A stretch of DNA of 64,000 nt from Lentzea sp. NBRC 102530 (GCF_030269365.1 NZ_BSTF01000004.1:248001-312000); one strand, 5' to 3'. Positions 24,078-33,148 are shown, counted from the stretch's first letter. Program-made: numbers and translations. Notes: a model not told the origin generated them from the letters alone.

Positions 24078-25544
24078 TCAGACGGCGGCGAAGTCGTCGA
24101 GCAGGGCCGACGCCACCTCCACGTCCGGGCTGAGCTGGCGGTCGGACATGTCGGGGTTGAGCTTCGACTCCGCCGCCTCGAAGGCGGCCCGCAGACCCGG
24201 CGACGGGGGAACGATGCCGCGCAGGCGCAGCGCCCGGACGGCGGCCACCACCTCGCAGGCGAGCACCAGGCGGAACGCGCCCAGCGAGCGCAGGGCCTGG
24301 GACGCCGACTGGAACGCGAAGCTCGAGTTCTCCTCCTGGCCGCGCGACACCACGGCGTTGCCGATGCTCGCGGGCTCGGCGAGGGTGCGGACCTCGGCGA
24401 GCGCCGAGTTGGCGCTGTACTCGAGGATCATCACGCCCGAACTGCCGCGCACACCTTCGGCGAGGAACGGGCGCAGGCCGGTGAAGTTCGGCTCGACCAA
24501 CGTGGCGAGGCGCGCGGTCGAGAGGTGGCCGGTGTGCAGCATCGCCAGGCGCAGGCGGTCCAGCGCCTGGCCGAGGTATGCGCTGTGGAACGCGCCGTGG
24601 TGGTACGCCGCGTCGTCCTCGGGACCGAAGTGGTCGGCGACGATCAGCGGGTTCTCGGCGGCGGCGTTGAACTCGACGTCCAGCACGCGGCTGAGGTCGG
24701 TCGCGGCGTCGACGGCCGGGCCGTGGATCTGCGGGAAGCAGCGGTAGCCGAACGGGTCCTGGATGCGGGCCGGTGGGAGCGGCGGTTCGCCGATCAGGCG
24801 GCGCATCTCGGCGGCGACCGCGACCTGGCCGGGGTGCGGGCGGCCGAGGTGGACGCGTTCGTCGTAGGCCTCGACGGCGCCGTCGACCGCGAGGAACGAC
24901 AGCGCGGCCACGACCTGGGTCGCCTTCAGCAACTGGTGCGCGTCCTGCCAGGCCAGGCCCGCCATGCCGATCGTAAGGGCGTTGCTGCTGATCAACGCCA
25001 GCGCGTCGCCCGAGTCGAGCTCGATCGGGTCCGGGGTCTGGGTGGACCCGAGCCAGTAGCGTTCGCCGAGCAACGTCAGGCCCGTCTCGGCCAGCGCGGT
25101 CAGGTCGCCGGTGCCGATCGCGCCGTATTCGTGGACGCCGGGGTAGCAGCTGCTGTTCAACGCGGCCAGCAGCGCGTCGGCCACGGCCATCCGCACGCCT
25201 GCACCACCCGCCAGCAGCTGGTTCAACCGGACGACCATCATCGCGCGCACCTGCTCCTCGGGCAGCATGCCGCCGAGGCCTCCCGCGTGGCTGCGCAGCA
25301 GGCGCAGACCGTGCTCGGCCCACCCCTCGGTGCTGACGATCTGGTCGCGGTTCGCGCCCACGCCGGTCGTGCGGCCGTACACCTGTCGTCGCACCACAAG
25401 ACGCTGGCTGGCGTGCCAGGACGCGTCGAGCCGTGCGAGTCCGTCAGCGTGGAGGGTCACCGGGGCGTGGTACCGCGCGACGCGCACCACGTCGTCGGCG
25501 TTCAGGGACTGACCGTCCAGCACGACAGGGGAGTCTTCGACCAT
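24078..25544 (-). CDS. Aromatic amino-acid lyase (HAL/PAL superfamily) with Gly-Thr-Gly in place of Ala-Ser-Gly
   Basis: A 488-aa homologue of histidine/phenylalanine ammonia-lyases. Conserved features: the catalytic Tyr loop 'YGRTTGVGANRD' (about Y56), 'CFPQIHGP' (substrate Arg/Gln loop), 'EFNAAAENPLIV', 'FHSAYLGQALDRLRLA' and 'SRGQEENSSFA' (general-base Glu region). In characterised enzymes the MIO electrophile forms from an Ala-Ser-Gly triad in 'GxxxASGDLxPL'; here the aligned segment is 'GAIGTGDLTAL' (residues about 141-151), so Ala is Gly and Ser is Thr. The usual 'NG' after it is 'SSN'. MIO formation is therefore uncertain, and ammonia-lyase activity should not be assumed. The start ATG 25544 lies 30 bp from the divergent helicase gene, probably leaderless. 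Confidence 0.87.
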   Translation of the reverse strand: MVEDSPVVLDGQSLNADDVVRVARYHAPVTLHADGLARLDASWHASQRLVVRRQVYGRTTGVGANRDQIVSTEGWAEHGLRLLRSHAGGLGGMLPEEQVRAMMVVRLNQLLAGGAGVRMAVADALLAALNSSCYPGVHEYGAIGTGDLTALAETGLTLLGERYWLGSTQTPDPIELDSGDALALISSNALTIGMAGLAWQDAHQLLKATQVVAALSFLAVDGAVEAYDERVHLGRPHPGQVAVAAEMRRLIGEPPLPPARIQDPFGYRCFPQIHGPAVDAATDLSRVLDVEFNAAAENPLIVADHFGPEDDAAYHHGAFHSAYLGQALDRLRLAMLHTGHLSTARLATLVEPNFTGLRPFLAEGVRGSSGVMILEYSANSALAEVRTLAEPASIGNAVVSRGQEENSSFAFQSASQALRSLGAFRLVLACEVVAAVRALRLRGIVPPSPGLRAAFEAAESKLNPDMSDRQLSPDVEVASALLDDFAAV

Positions 25545-25574
25545 GGCCCCAATGTGAGCACATAGGGTTCAAGG
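25545..25574. promoter_or_regulatory. 30-bp divergent intergenic region with back-to-back leaderless -10 boxes
   Basis: TAGGGT (25563-25568) ends 6 nt before the SNF2-helicase GTG 25575. On the other strand CACATT (25551-25556) ends 6 nt before the lyase ATG 25544. Any -35 elements must lie inside the opposite gene. Confidence 0.45.
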
Positions 25575-28547
25575 GTGCTCGTACTGCATGGCCTCTGCAC
25601 GACCGACGGCGTCCTCGCGCTGTGGGCCGAGGACTCCGGGCTGCCCGCCCGCAGCGAGAGCACGAGACGGGACGCGCCCCACCCGTTCGCCGCGACGACC
25701 GAGACGCTGGCCGCCGTGCTCGGGCTGGAACCGCTCAAGGCGACCACCCGTGCGTTGCTGCTGCCGTCGTTCTCGTCCGGTCCGATGGCGTCGCCGGAAC
25801 TGGTGCGCGACCCGCTCACCGCCGGACGTGCCCAGCGAGGCAAGGTGCAACTGCGGCAGTGGGGCGTGCCCACGGTCCGGCTGCACGGCACCCCGGAACG
25901 TCCCGCCGAGATGCGGCTGAGCGACTCGGCGCGGTTCGTGTTCGACGTGGCCGGATTTGCCGCTGACCTGGTCGAACGTGGCCGCGTGCTGCCCGCCGTC
26001 GCACCGGATCAGCCCCGTGCGCGGTGGGTTCCGGTGCTGTCGGGAACGGACTCGGCGCGCTTCGCCTCGTTGCAGGCCGCGATGCCGCCCGCATGCCGCT
26101 GCGAGGAGATCGCCGGCGACCCGGGCGAACTGGTCCGTGCGGCGCTCACGACCGCGGTGGACGAACAGGTGCGCGCCCGTCTCGAAGGCGTGGCACTCGC
26201 ACCACAACGACGCAGGACCACCGCTGAGGCGTGGCTCGCCGCGCTCACCGGCGAGCCCACGTTCGACGCGGACCCCGTCGAGCTCTACGAACTGCGCGAG
26301 CAGCTCGACCGGTGGCGGACCAGCGCGGGCACCGAGAGCCCGGTGCGCACGTGCTTCCGGTTGCGCTCGCCCGAGCAGCGCAACGAGGAGGAGTGGGCCG
26401 TCGAGTTCCTGCTCCAGGCCGTCGACGAACCGAGCGTGCTCGTGCCCGCGCAGCAGGTGTGGTTCGCCGACGACGGTGTGCTGAGGCGCTGGATCCCCGC
26501 ACCGCAGGAACACCTGCTCGCCGACCTCGGGCGCGCGAGCAAGCTGCACCCCGACCTCGACGAGGCGTTGCGCGGCCAGCACCCCTCCGAGCTGGAGGTC
26601 GGCGCGGAGGGCGCGTACCGGTTCCTGACCGCGGCGCCCGCACTGGCGCAGGCCGGGTTCGGCGTGCTGCTGCCGTCCTGGTGGCAGCAGACGACGAAGC
26701 TCGGCCTGAAGCTCACGACCAAGAGCCGCGGCACGGCCGGGACCGTCGCGAAGGAGAGCGAGATCGGCCTGAAGTCCATCGTGGACTACAAGTGGGAACT
26801 CGCGCTGGGCGCGGACACGCTGACCGACGCGGAGCTCGCCGAGCTGGCCAGGGCGAAGGTCCCGCTGGTCAAGGTGCGCGGACAGTGGGTGCAGGTCGAC
26901 CAGAAGCGGCTCGCGGCCGGGCTCGCGTTCCTCAAACGCGGTGGTGGCCAGATGACCGCAGCGGAGGTCATGCTCCACAGTGGACTGACGGAGGCGGACG
27001 AGAGCCTGCCGCTGCCGCTGGTGGACGTCGAGGCGGACGGCTGGCTCGGCGACCTGCTCACCGGCAAGGCCGACGAGCAGTTGGAACCCGTCGACCCGCC
27101 GGAGAACTTCGGCGCGCGGCTGCGCCCGTACCAGCAACGCGGCCTGGCGTGGCTCGCGTTCCTCGACAAGATCGGCCTGGGTGCGTGCCTGGCCGACGAC
27201 ATGGGGCTCGGCAAGACCGTGCAGCTGCTGGCGTTGGAGGCGCTGAACCGCGCCAACGGCAAGCGGCCGCCGACGTTGCTGATCTGCCCGATGTCGGTCG
27301 TCGGCAACTGGCAGCGCGAGGCCGCGCGGTTCACGCCGGAGCTCAAGGTGCACGTGCACCACGGCGCGGACCGGCTGGACGGTGACGCGTTGCGCGAGGC
27401 CGTGGAGAGCAACGACCTGGTCCTCACCACGTACTCGCTGGCCGCGCGCGACGCGGACGCGTTGGCAGACCTCACCTTCGACCGCGTGGTGCTGGACGAG
27501 GCGCAGAACATCAAGAACAGCGCGACCCGCCAGTCGCAGGCCGTGCGGCAGCTCAAGGCACGGCACCGCGTCGCCCTCACCGGCACGCCCGTCGAGAACC
27601 GGCTGGCCGAACTGTGGTCGATCATGGACTTCGCGAATCCCGGTGTGCTCGGCACGGTCAACACGTTCCGCGCCCGCTTCGCCGTTCCCGTGGAGCGCCA
27701 CAACGACCAGGACGCCGCCGCCCGCCTGCGCAAGATCACGAACCCGTTCGTGCTGCGGCGCGTGAAGACCGACCCGCGCATCATCAGCGACCTGCCGGAC
27801 AAGGTCGAGATGCGCCAGCTCTGCAACCTCACCCCCGAGCAGGCGTCGCTGTACCAGGCCGTCGTCAACGACATGCTGGAGAAGATCGAGGAGGCGGACG
27901 AGGGCATCGAGCGGCGCGGACTCGTGCTCGCGACCATGTCGAAGCTCAAGCAGGTCTGCAACCACCCGGCCCACTTCCTGGGCGACGGCTCCCGCGTCGC
28001 GGGACGGTCCGGCAAGCTCGCGCGGCTGGAGGAGGTGCTGGAGGAGGTGCTCGCCGAGGGCGACAAGGCGTTGTGCTTCACGCAGTTCACCGAGTTCGGC
28101 AGCATGCTCGTGCCGTACCTGGCCGCGCGCTTCGACACCGAGGTGCTGTTCCTGCACGGCGGCACCTCCAAGGCTGCGCGTGACCGCATGGTCGAGCGCT
28201 TCCAGGACAAGCGCGGGCCGTCGTTGTTCCTGTTGTCGCTCAAAGCGGGCGGGACCGGGCTCAACCTCACCGCCGCGAACCACGTGATCCACCTGGACCG
28301 CTGGTGGAACCCCGCCGTCGAGGACCAGGCGACCGACCGCGCGTTCCGGATCGGGCAGCAGCGCAACGTGCAGGTGCGCAAGTTCGTGTGCATCGGCACG
28401 CTGGAGGAGCGCATCGACGCCATGATCGAGGAGAAGCGCGCGCTGGCGCAGTTGGTGGTCGGAGCCGGTGAGAACTGGCTGACCGAGCTGTCGACGGCCC
28501 AGTTGCGCGACCTGCTGTCGTTGTCGGGGGAGGCCGTCGGTGAGTGA
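25575..28547 (+). CDS. SNF2-family DNA-dependent ATPase/helicase (bacterial RapA/HepA-like)
   Basis: A 990-aa SWI2/SNF2 translocase. The first 430 residues include the SNF2-associated bacterial domain ('WWQQTTKLGLKL', 'EVMLHSGLTEADESLPL'). The ATPase core follows: motif Ia block 'RLRPYQQRGLAWLAFL', Walker A 'ADDMGLGKTVQ', DEAQ box 'VVLDEAQNIKN', motif III 'VALTGTPVENRL', then the C-terminal RecA domain with 'FTQFTEFGSML', 'LLSLKAGGTGLNLTAAN' and 'DRWWNPAVEDQATDRAFRIGQ'. Such proteins remodel protein-DNA complexes. It overlaps by 8 nt the SWIM-domain gene, a common bacterial pairing. The GTG start at 25575 has no ribosome site and follows a -10 box, so it is likely leaderless. Confidence 0.95.
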   Translation: MLVLHGLCTTDGVLALWAEDSGLPARSESTRRDAPHPFAATTETLAAVLGLEPLKATTRALLLPSFSSGPMASPELVRDPLTAGRAQRGKVQLRQWGVPTVRLHGTPERPAEMRLSDSARFVFDVAGFAADLVERGRVLPAVAPDQPRARWVPVLSGTDSARFASLQAAMPPACRCEEIAGDPGELVRAALTTAVDEQVRARLEGVALAPQRRRTTAEAWLAALTGEPTFDADPVELYELREQLDRWRTSAGTESPVRTCFRLRSPEQRNEEEWAVEFLLQAVDEPSVLVPAQQVWFADDGVLRRWIPAPQEHLLADLGRASKLHPDLDEALRGQHPSELEVGAEGAYRFLTAAPALAQAGFGVLLPSWWQQTTKLGLKLTTKSRGTAGTVAKESEIGLKSIVDYKWELALGADTLTDAELAELARAKVPLVKVRGQWVQVDQKRLAAGLAFLKRGGGQMTAAEVMLHSGLTEADESLPLPLVDVEADGWLGDLLTGKADEQLEPVDPPENFGARLRPYQQRGLAWLAFLDKIGLGACLADDMGLGKTVQLLALEALNRANGKRPPTLLICPMSVVGNWQREAARFTPELKVHVHHGADRLDGDALREAVESNDLVLTTYSLAARDADALADLTFDRVVLDEAQNIKNSATRQSQAVRQLKARHRVALTGTPVENRLAELWSIMDFANPGVLGTVNTFRARFAVPVERHNDQDAAARLRKITNPFVLRRVKTDPRIISDLPDKVEMRQLCNLTPEQASLYQAVVNDMLEKIEEADEGIERRGLVLATMSKLKQVCNHPAHFLGDGSRVAGRSGKLARLEEVLEEVLAEGDKALCFTQFTEFGSMLVPYLAARFDTEVLFLHGGTSKAARDRMVERFQDKRGPSLFLLSLKAGGTGLNLTAANHVIHLDRWWNPAVEDQATDRAFRIGQQRNVQVRKFVCIGTLEERIDAMIEEKRALAQLVVGAGENWLTELSTAQLRDLLSLSGEAVGE

Positions 28548-29367
28548 GCACTGGTCGGGGGAGTGGCCCCGGTACGGCAGGACCATCAAGGCGGACAACG
28601 GGATCAAGGCGCGCAGCCAGCGCGGTGACATCGGCGCGACGTGGTGGTCGCGGCGGTTCATCGAGGTGCTGGAGTCGTTCGGGATGGGCGGGCGACTGGC
28701 CCGCGGGCGCAACTACGCGCGGCAGGGCCAGGTCCTGTCGCTGTCGTTGTCCACGAGCATGGTCATCGCCCTGGTACAGGGATCGCGGCCGACGCCGTAC
28801 AAGGCGCGGATCGCGATCAAGTCGTTCACCGGTGCCGAGTGGCAGCGCATCGAGCACGCGCTGGCCGGGAAGGCCCTGTACGCGGCCAAGTTGCTGGCGG
28901 GCGAGATGCCGACGGACATCGAGTCGCTGTTCGCGTCGCTCGGGCTGCAACTGTTTCCCGCCACGCAGCGTGAGCTGACGATGGACTGCACGTGCCCGGA
29001 CTGGGAGGTGCCGTGCAAACACCTCGCCGCGACCTGCTACCTGCTCGCGGAGTCGTTCGACAACGACCCGTTCGAGATCCTCGCGTGGCGCGGGCGCGGC
29101 CGTGAGGAACTGCTGGAACGGCTGCGGACGTTGCGCGGCACCACGCTGGCGGCCCCGGCGCGCGAGGAGGCGCCGCCGCTGACGAGGTGCCTGGACACGT
29201 TCTGGCACAAGCAGACCACGACGAGCCTGAACCTCGGTGACCCGACCGCGGAGGTGCGGCCGGACGCGGTGCTCGACCAGCTCGACTCCGTGCCCATCAC
29301 CGTGGGCGGGGCCTCGCTGGCCGAGCTGGTGCGCCCGGCCTACCTGGCGTTGAAGCCCGCCGACTAG
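28540..29367 (+). CDS. SWIM zinc-finger protein, partner of the SNF2 helicase
   Basis: A 275-aa protein with a SWIM zinc-binding motif C-x-C-xn-C-x-H: 'CTCPDWEVPCKH' at about residues 150-161. SWIM domains bind DNA or protein and accompany SNF2 ATPases in bacteria, archaea and eukaryotes. The N-terminus 'GRTIKADNGIKARSQRGDIG' is typical of the bacterial family. GTG 28540 overlaps the helicase 3' end, so the two are translationally coupled. The stop shares CTAG with the convergent phytase-like gene. Confidence 0.93.
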   Translation: MSEHWSGEWPRYGRTIKADNGIKARSQRGDIGATWWSRRFIEVLESFGMGGRLARGRNYARQGQVLSLSLSTSMVIALVQGSRPTPYKARIAIKSFTGAEWQRIEHALAGKALYAAKLLAGEMPTDIESLFASLGLQLFPATQRELTMDCTCPDWEVPCKHLAATCYLLAESFDNDPFEILAWRGRGREELLERLRTLRGTTLAAPAREEAPPLTRCLDTFWHKQTTTSLNLGDPTAEVRPDAVLDQLDSVPITVGGASLAELVRPAYLALKPAD

Positions 29368-31547
29368 CGGACCCAGCCGAGCCGGAGGAAGACCGACTCG
29401 CCCGGCGCGTCGTCGAGGCCGTCGTTGTCGACGACGCCGACGAGGCGTTGCAGCGGCCAGGTGCCGATCACGGCGAGTCCTTCCGGCTTGTCGTGCGTGG
29501 CGGCACCGCCTGCCTCGAGCGCGGGGACGAGGTCCTCGGCGAGCTTCTTCGTGACCACCGGCTTCCCGGCACCCGCCGCGACCGGCGCGACGCGGCTGAT
29601 GTCGACGCGGAAGACCTTCTTGGTCCTGGCCGCGTCACCGCGCTGGTTGTCGCGTTCGAGGACGAGCAGCGTGCGGTCGTTCAACGCCGTGATCTCGGAC
29701 AGGCCGATCCACGCACCGGCCTGCGGCGCGTCGAGCGGGTACGCGGCGAACGCCCACTCGCCGGTCGCCGGCGTGTACCGGGCCAGCGTGGCCTGACCGG
29801 GCTCGTCGGCCTTCCACTCGCGCTGCACGGCCAGCCACACCTGCTCGTTCCCGCCGCTGCCGATCACCGTGACGCCCTCGAACCCGTTGCCGGTGGCCGT
29901 CTTCGCGACCGCCTCGGGCAGCGGGACCTCCCTGGTGACTGCGCCGTTCGCGGCGACCTCGAGCAGCAGGTTCGGCTTCTGCTTGCCGTCACCCTCGACC
30001 GCGATCCAGTACCCGCCGTTCTTGCGCGCGGCGATGCCCTCGCCGTCGTAGCTCGCCGGCTTGCCGTCCTTGGTGAGCGTCAGCTCCTCGCGCACCTTCG
30101 CCGGCGCCTGAACCGTGTCGATGGTCAGGACGCGGGTCGGCGTGTAGGCGGCGTCCGTGACGGACACGACGTCGCGGTGGTTGCCGGGGATGCCCGAAAG
30201 CCCGGACAGCGCACCGAAGTCGATGCCGTCCGACACGATCGACGGCGTGCCCTGGTTGCGCTGCAACGACACCGCGAGCGGCGTGCGCGTGAGCTGGTAG
30301 CCGCTCAGCGACGAGCGGATGCCGTCCTCGGCCGAGTCCTCCTCCGCCGCGACGACGAGCGTCCGGGTGGCCGGGATCGGCAGCAGACCCTCCGGCCCCA
30401 CCCCGGTCGGCAACGCCTGCAGGAACTGCGGCCTGCGCGGGTTGTTCACGTCGTAGACGGCGACGAGGTTCGCGCGCTCCAGGCCGACGAACGCGTACCT
30501 GTCCCTGCCGAACGTCGCGACCGCCAGCCCCTCGGGCTCGACGCCCTTGTTGTCCGACCGCCCGTCCGGGTACTGCCCCTGCTCCACCGCGATCCGCTGC
30601 AGCTCGTTGCCCGAGGAGAACACGACCCTGCCGGAGTCGGCGTCGAACACGGTCCACGTGCGCGACCCGCCCAGGTAGTCCCCTTCGTCGGCGGTGCCGA
30701 GCGTGTGGTCGTCGAGCCACGCGACGGCGTCGGGCTCCCGCGCGGCTGTGATGGTCTCGCTCGGGTCGAACCTGCCGTCGTCCTCGGTGTCGACGTTGTG
30801 CACCGTCGCCGAGCCCGCCGGGAAGTGCTTGGTGATCCGGCCCGACTCGAGGTCCACGATCGCGATGTGGTTGTTCTCCTGCAACGTGACCGCCACCTGG
30901 TTGCGGCCGTTGATGCTCACGTACTCGGGCTCGGGGTCACGCGGAGCCACCTCGGCGATGCCGGTCAGCTCGACCTTGCGCAGCTGCCACTTCTCCGGGT
31001 CCTGCTTGATGTCCACGATGGTGAGGAACCCACCCGGCGCCTGCGGAATGGCGCCGTCGTCGACGTCCTCGTCCCGCTCGTTCTCGATGGCGATGGCCGC
31101 GTACCGGCCGTCCTTCGAGACGTCGATGGAGTCGGGCTGCCCGCCGAGCTCGTGACGCGCCACGACCCGGCGGCTCCCCAGGTCCACCACCAGCAGCGAG
31201 CCGGACGGCTCGGTGAACGACTCCGACGTGTTCACCGCCACCAGCGCGAGGTCGCCGACGACGTCCACCGACGTCGGCTCACCCGGCATCGCCAGCACCC
31301 CGTCGGGCGTCAGCTTCGACCCGGTCCTCGCGAACCCGATCCGTCTGCCCGGCGAGTCGGTGTAGACGACCAGCCTGCCGTCCGCCGTGGCGGCGGCGAT
31401 CTCGGACGCCGTGTGCTCACCCGCGGAGGTGTTCCGGAACACCGACATCGTGTCGAACCGCTGGAACCGCGACGGCGCCGACGCCTGGGCGGGCGCGGCG
31501 GACGCGAGCAACACCACGGCCACCAGGCCTGTGCACAACCGGACCAC
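29364..31547 (-). CDS. Secreted beta-propeller protein with phytase-like esterase domain
   Basis: A 727-aa exported protein. Signal peptide at residues 1-22 ('LLASAAPAQASA'), an N-terminal YVTN-like propeller (about 40-400: 'PTSVDVVGDLALVAVNTSE', 'GLAVATFGRDRYAFVGLERA') and a C-terminal 'esterase-like activity of phytase' domain (about 420-720: 'GEGIAARKNGGYWIAVEG', 'GNGFEGVTVIG', 'LVGVVDNDGLDDAPGES'). Acidic loops suggest calcium binding. Proteins of this kind are annotated as phosphodiesterases or phytase-like, but activity is rarely tested. GTG 31547 follows GAGGAGGACCA. Upstream lies the repeat-rich gap. Confidence 0.86.
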   Translation of the reverse strand: MVRLCTGLVAVVLLASAAPAQASAPSRFQRFDTMSVFRNTSAGEHTASEIAAATADGRLVVYTDSPGRRIGFARTGSKLTPDGVLAMPGEPTSVDVVGDLALVAVNTSESFTEPSGSLLVVDLGSRRVVARHELGGQPDSIDVSKDGRYAAIAIENERDEDVDDGAIPQAPGGFLTIVDIKQDPEKWQLRKVELTGIAEVAPRDPEPEYVSINGRNQVAVTLQENNHIAIVDLESGRITKHFPAGSATVHNVDTEDDGRFDPSETITAAREPDAVAWLDDHTLGTADEGDYLGGSRTWTVFDADSGRVVFSSGNELQRIAVEQGQYPDGRSDNKGVEPEGLAVATFGRDRYAFVGLERANLVAVYDVNNPRRPQFLQALPTGVGPEGLLPIPATRTLVVAAEEDSAEDGIRSSLSGYQLTRTPLAVSLQRNQGTPSIVSDGIDFGALSGLSGIPGNHRDVVSVTDAAYTPTRVLTIDTVQAPAKVREELTLTKDGKPASYDGEGIAARKNGGYWIAVEGDGKQKPNLLLEVAANGAVTREVPLPEAVAKTATGNGFEGVTVIGSGGNEQVWLAVQREWKADEPGQATLARYTPATGEWAFAAYPLDAPQAGAWIGLSEITALNDRTLLVLERDNQRGDAARTKKVFRVDISRVAPVAAGAGKPVVTKKLAEDLVPALEAGGAATHDKPEGLAVIGTWPLQRLVGVVDNDGLDDAPGESVFLRLGWVR

Positions 31548-31816
31548 TGGTCCTCCTCATCACGCTGTCGGAGGCGCGCATTGTGGCTGACGGAGTGGTC
31601 TGGGGGATGAACGTTCGCTGATCATCCGGGGTGGGCGGCCTCCTGGGGGTCGGGGCGCAACGGCCGGCGGCTCGTCACACGTGGGGTGGGCGGGCGGGAG
31701 CGGTTCGGGGTAGGGATGGTTCGAGGGCAGGATGGTGTGAGGGGTGCGGCCGGCACCTGCCCCCGAGACTGCGGAACCTTTGAGCCACCGGGCTTTCGGT
31801 GCTTCGGGTAGGAGGA

Positions 31817-31886
31817 GGCAGCTCGGCTCAGCCGCGCTCTACGAACGTGAAGGCAGCTCGGCTCGGCCGCGCTCTACGAACGTGAA
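31817..31886. repeat. 35-bp direct tandem repeat, two copies plus degenerate third
   Basis: Copies at 31817-31851 and 31852-31886 differ at one position; a third, diverged copy starts at 31887. Each begins GGCAGCTCGGCTC and ends CTACGAACGTGAA. Confidence 0.85.
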
Positions 31887-31911
31887 GGCAGCACAGCTCA
31901 ATCGAGCGGAG

Positions 31912-32087
31912 GCGGTGAGGCTGCGCCGCGTGCGAGCGGCGCGACTCTGCCTTGCTTTGGGTTGCGAAGGCGGTGGGGCCGCGCCGCGTGCGAGCGGCGT
32001 GACTCTGCCGTGCTCTTGGGTTGTGGAGGCGGCGGGACTGCGGCGCGTGCGGGTGGCGTGACTCTGCCTTGCTCTTGGGGTGTGGCA
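31912..32087. repeat. 58-59-bp tandem repeat, three copies plus partial fourth
   Basis: Units at 31912-31969, 31970-32028 and 32029-32087, with a partial copy from 32088. Shared core elements are GCGTGCG, GACTCTGCC and TTGGG. Unit length excludes a repeated in-frame peptide. Confidence 0.8.
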
Positions 32088-32328
32088 GCGGGACTCTGCC
32101 GCATGCAGGCAGAGCGACCCCGCCGTGCGAGGGCGGTGACTTCCCGCGCGCGGGCGGTACGGGCGGCGGGAAGGCGGCCGCCTCGACCCGATGAGGGCCG
32201 GCGGGCCGGGCGCTGTGGCTTGGGTGCGCTCGGCGGGTCTGGCGGCTCGGGTCTGGCGGCTCGGGTCTGGCGGCGGTGCGGTGAGGTGCGGGCGTGGGTG
32301 GGCGGCGCGGGCCGCCCTCGCCCGGTGG

Positions 32329-32601
32329 TCAGCGGGGGAGCTTTTGCCTGGAGCGGTTGGCCCAGAGGGTCACGCCGGCGCCGGCGAGGCCCACCTGGAG
32401 GGCCAGTTCGATCCAGTCGATCCCCGAGGTGTCGGAGACGCCCAGGACCGTGGCGGCTGCTGTGCCCAGCAGGGCGGCGACGATGCCCACGAGGATCGTC
32501 GCCGGCAGTGAGACGTGTTGCCTGCCCGGGACCACCAGACGGCCCAGGCCGCCGATGATGGCTCCGAAGAGCAGGGCTGTGAACAGGCCGCCGATTTCCA
32601 C
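32329..32601 (-). CDS. GlsB/YeaQ/YmgE family small membrane protein
   Basis: A 90-aa protein of the transglycosylase-associated (GlsB/YeaQ/YmgE) family with three hydrophobic helices and the family signature 'GAIIGGLGRLVVPGRQ' near the N-terminus. Such proteins are stress-inducible inner-membrane proteins of unknown biochemical role. GTG 32601 is the only reasonable start; the ribosome site is weak (AGGGGGT). Confidence 0.88.
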   Translation of the reverse strand: MEIGGLFTALLFGAIIGGLGRLVVPGRQHVSLPATILVGIVAALLGTAAATVLGVSDTSGIDWIELALQVGLAGAGVTLWANRSRQKLPR

Positions 32602-32665
32602 TGCGTACCCCCTGAGGCTCTGGTGCTTGCTTACTCCAGCCTCCGCCGGGGGCGTGGGCGGCGGA

Positions 32666-33148
32666 TCAGGTCTTTCCCTGACTTTGCCCTGAGGTCGCCC
32701 CCAGCAGGGTGGCCGCCGCGGGGGAGAGTTCGCGGCCGGGCACGTCCGGGTCGCAGCCCACTCTGGCCAGGCGGGCCCTGATGGCCGTGGCGGAGCGGGC
32801 CATGTCGTCGGCGATCGACCTGATCAGTTTCGCCGCGTCCGGTTCCGGGGCGGTGAGCCACTCGGTGCGCAGCGTCGAGTCGAGGGTGTCGGTCCAGGGC
32901 TGGTTGGCGTTGGCGTGGCGGGACGGGCGGGAGCGCAGGCGGGTGTGGGCCGTGAGGACCCGCGCCAGCAGCTTGCCGACGGTGGCGCCGCCCTCCACCG
33001 GGAGGCGCAGGCGGCCGTCGGCCACCACCTCGCCGGAGTCGAGGGAGCCGAGCAGGTCGAGGACCATCGCGTCGGTCGTGTCGGTGGTCGCGCTCAGGCG
33101 GTAGTTGACTTCGCCGAGCTTGGTTTCGTTGTGGAAGGTGGATGTCAT
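32666..33148 (-). CDS. Hypothetical protein, 160 aa
   Basis: I do not recognise a family. The protein is soluble and helical, with an Arg-rich middle ('TAHTRLRSRPSRHANAN') and 'AAKLIRSIADDMARSATAIR' as a likely amphipathic helix. ATG 33148 lies 7 nt after TAACGT (minus strand, 33156-33161), the leaderless layout seen elsewhere in this window, which supports a real start. Codon third positions are strongly GC, as expected for coding sequence here. Confidence 0.65.
   Translation of the reverse strand: MTSTFHNETKLGEVNYRLSATTDTTDAMVLDLLGSLDSGEVVADGRLRLPVEGGATVGKLLARVLTAHTRLRSRPSRHANANQPWTDTLDSTLRTEWLTAPEPDAAKLIRSIADDMARSATAIRARLARVGCDPDVPGRELSPAAATLLGATSGQSQGKT

Larger units (their letters stand above)
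31548..32328. other. 781-bp repeat-rich non-coding gap
   Basis: No open frame here has a ribosome site, conserved-looking protein or family match. The first 260 nt are ordinary GC-rich sequence; the rest carries two sets of tandem imperfect repeats (separate entries). A frame of 105 codons from 31744 crosses the repeats but the 58-59-bp unit is not a multiple of three, so a protein is unlikely. Confidence 0.7.

Noticed and set aside
31744..32061. A 105-codon frame through the tandem repeats
   Set aside because: Repeat units of 58-59 bp change frame between copies, and there is no ribosome binding site.
31817..32087. Possible CRISPR array
   Set aside because: The repeats are directly adjacent and imperfect with no unique spacers of regular length, and there are no cas genes.
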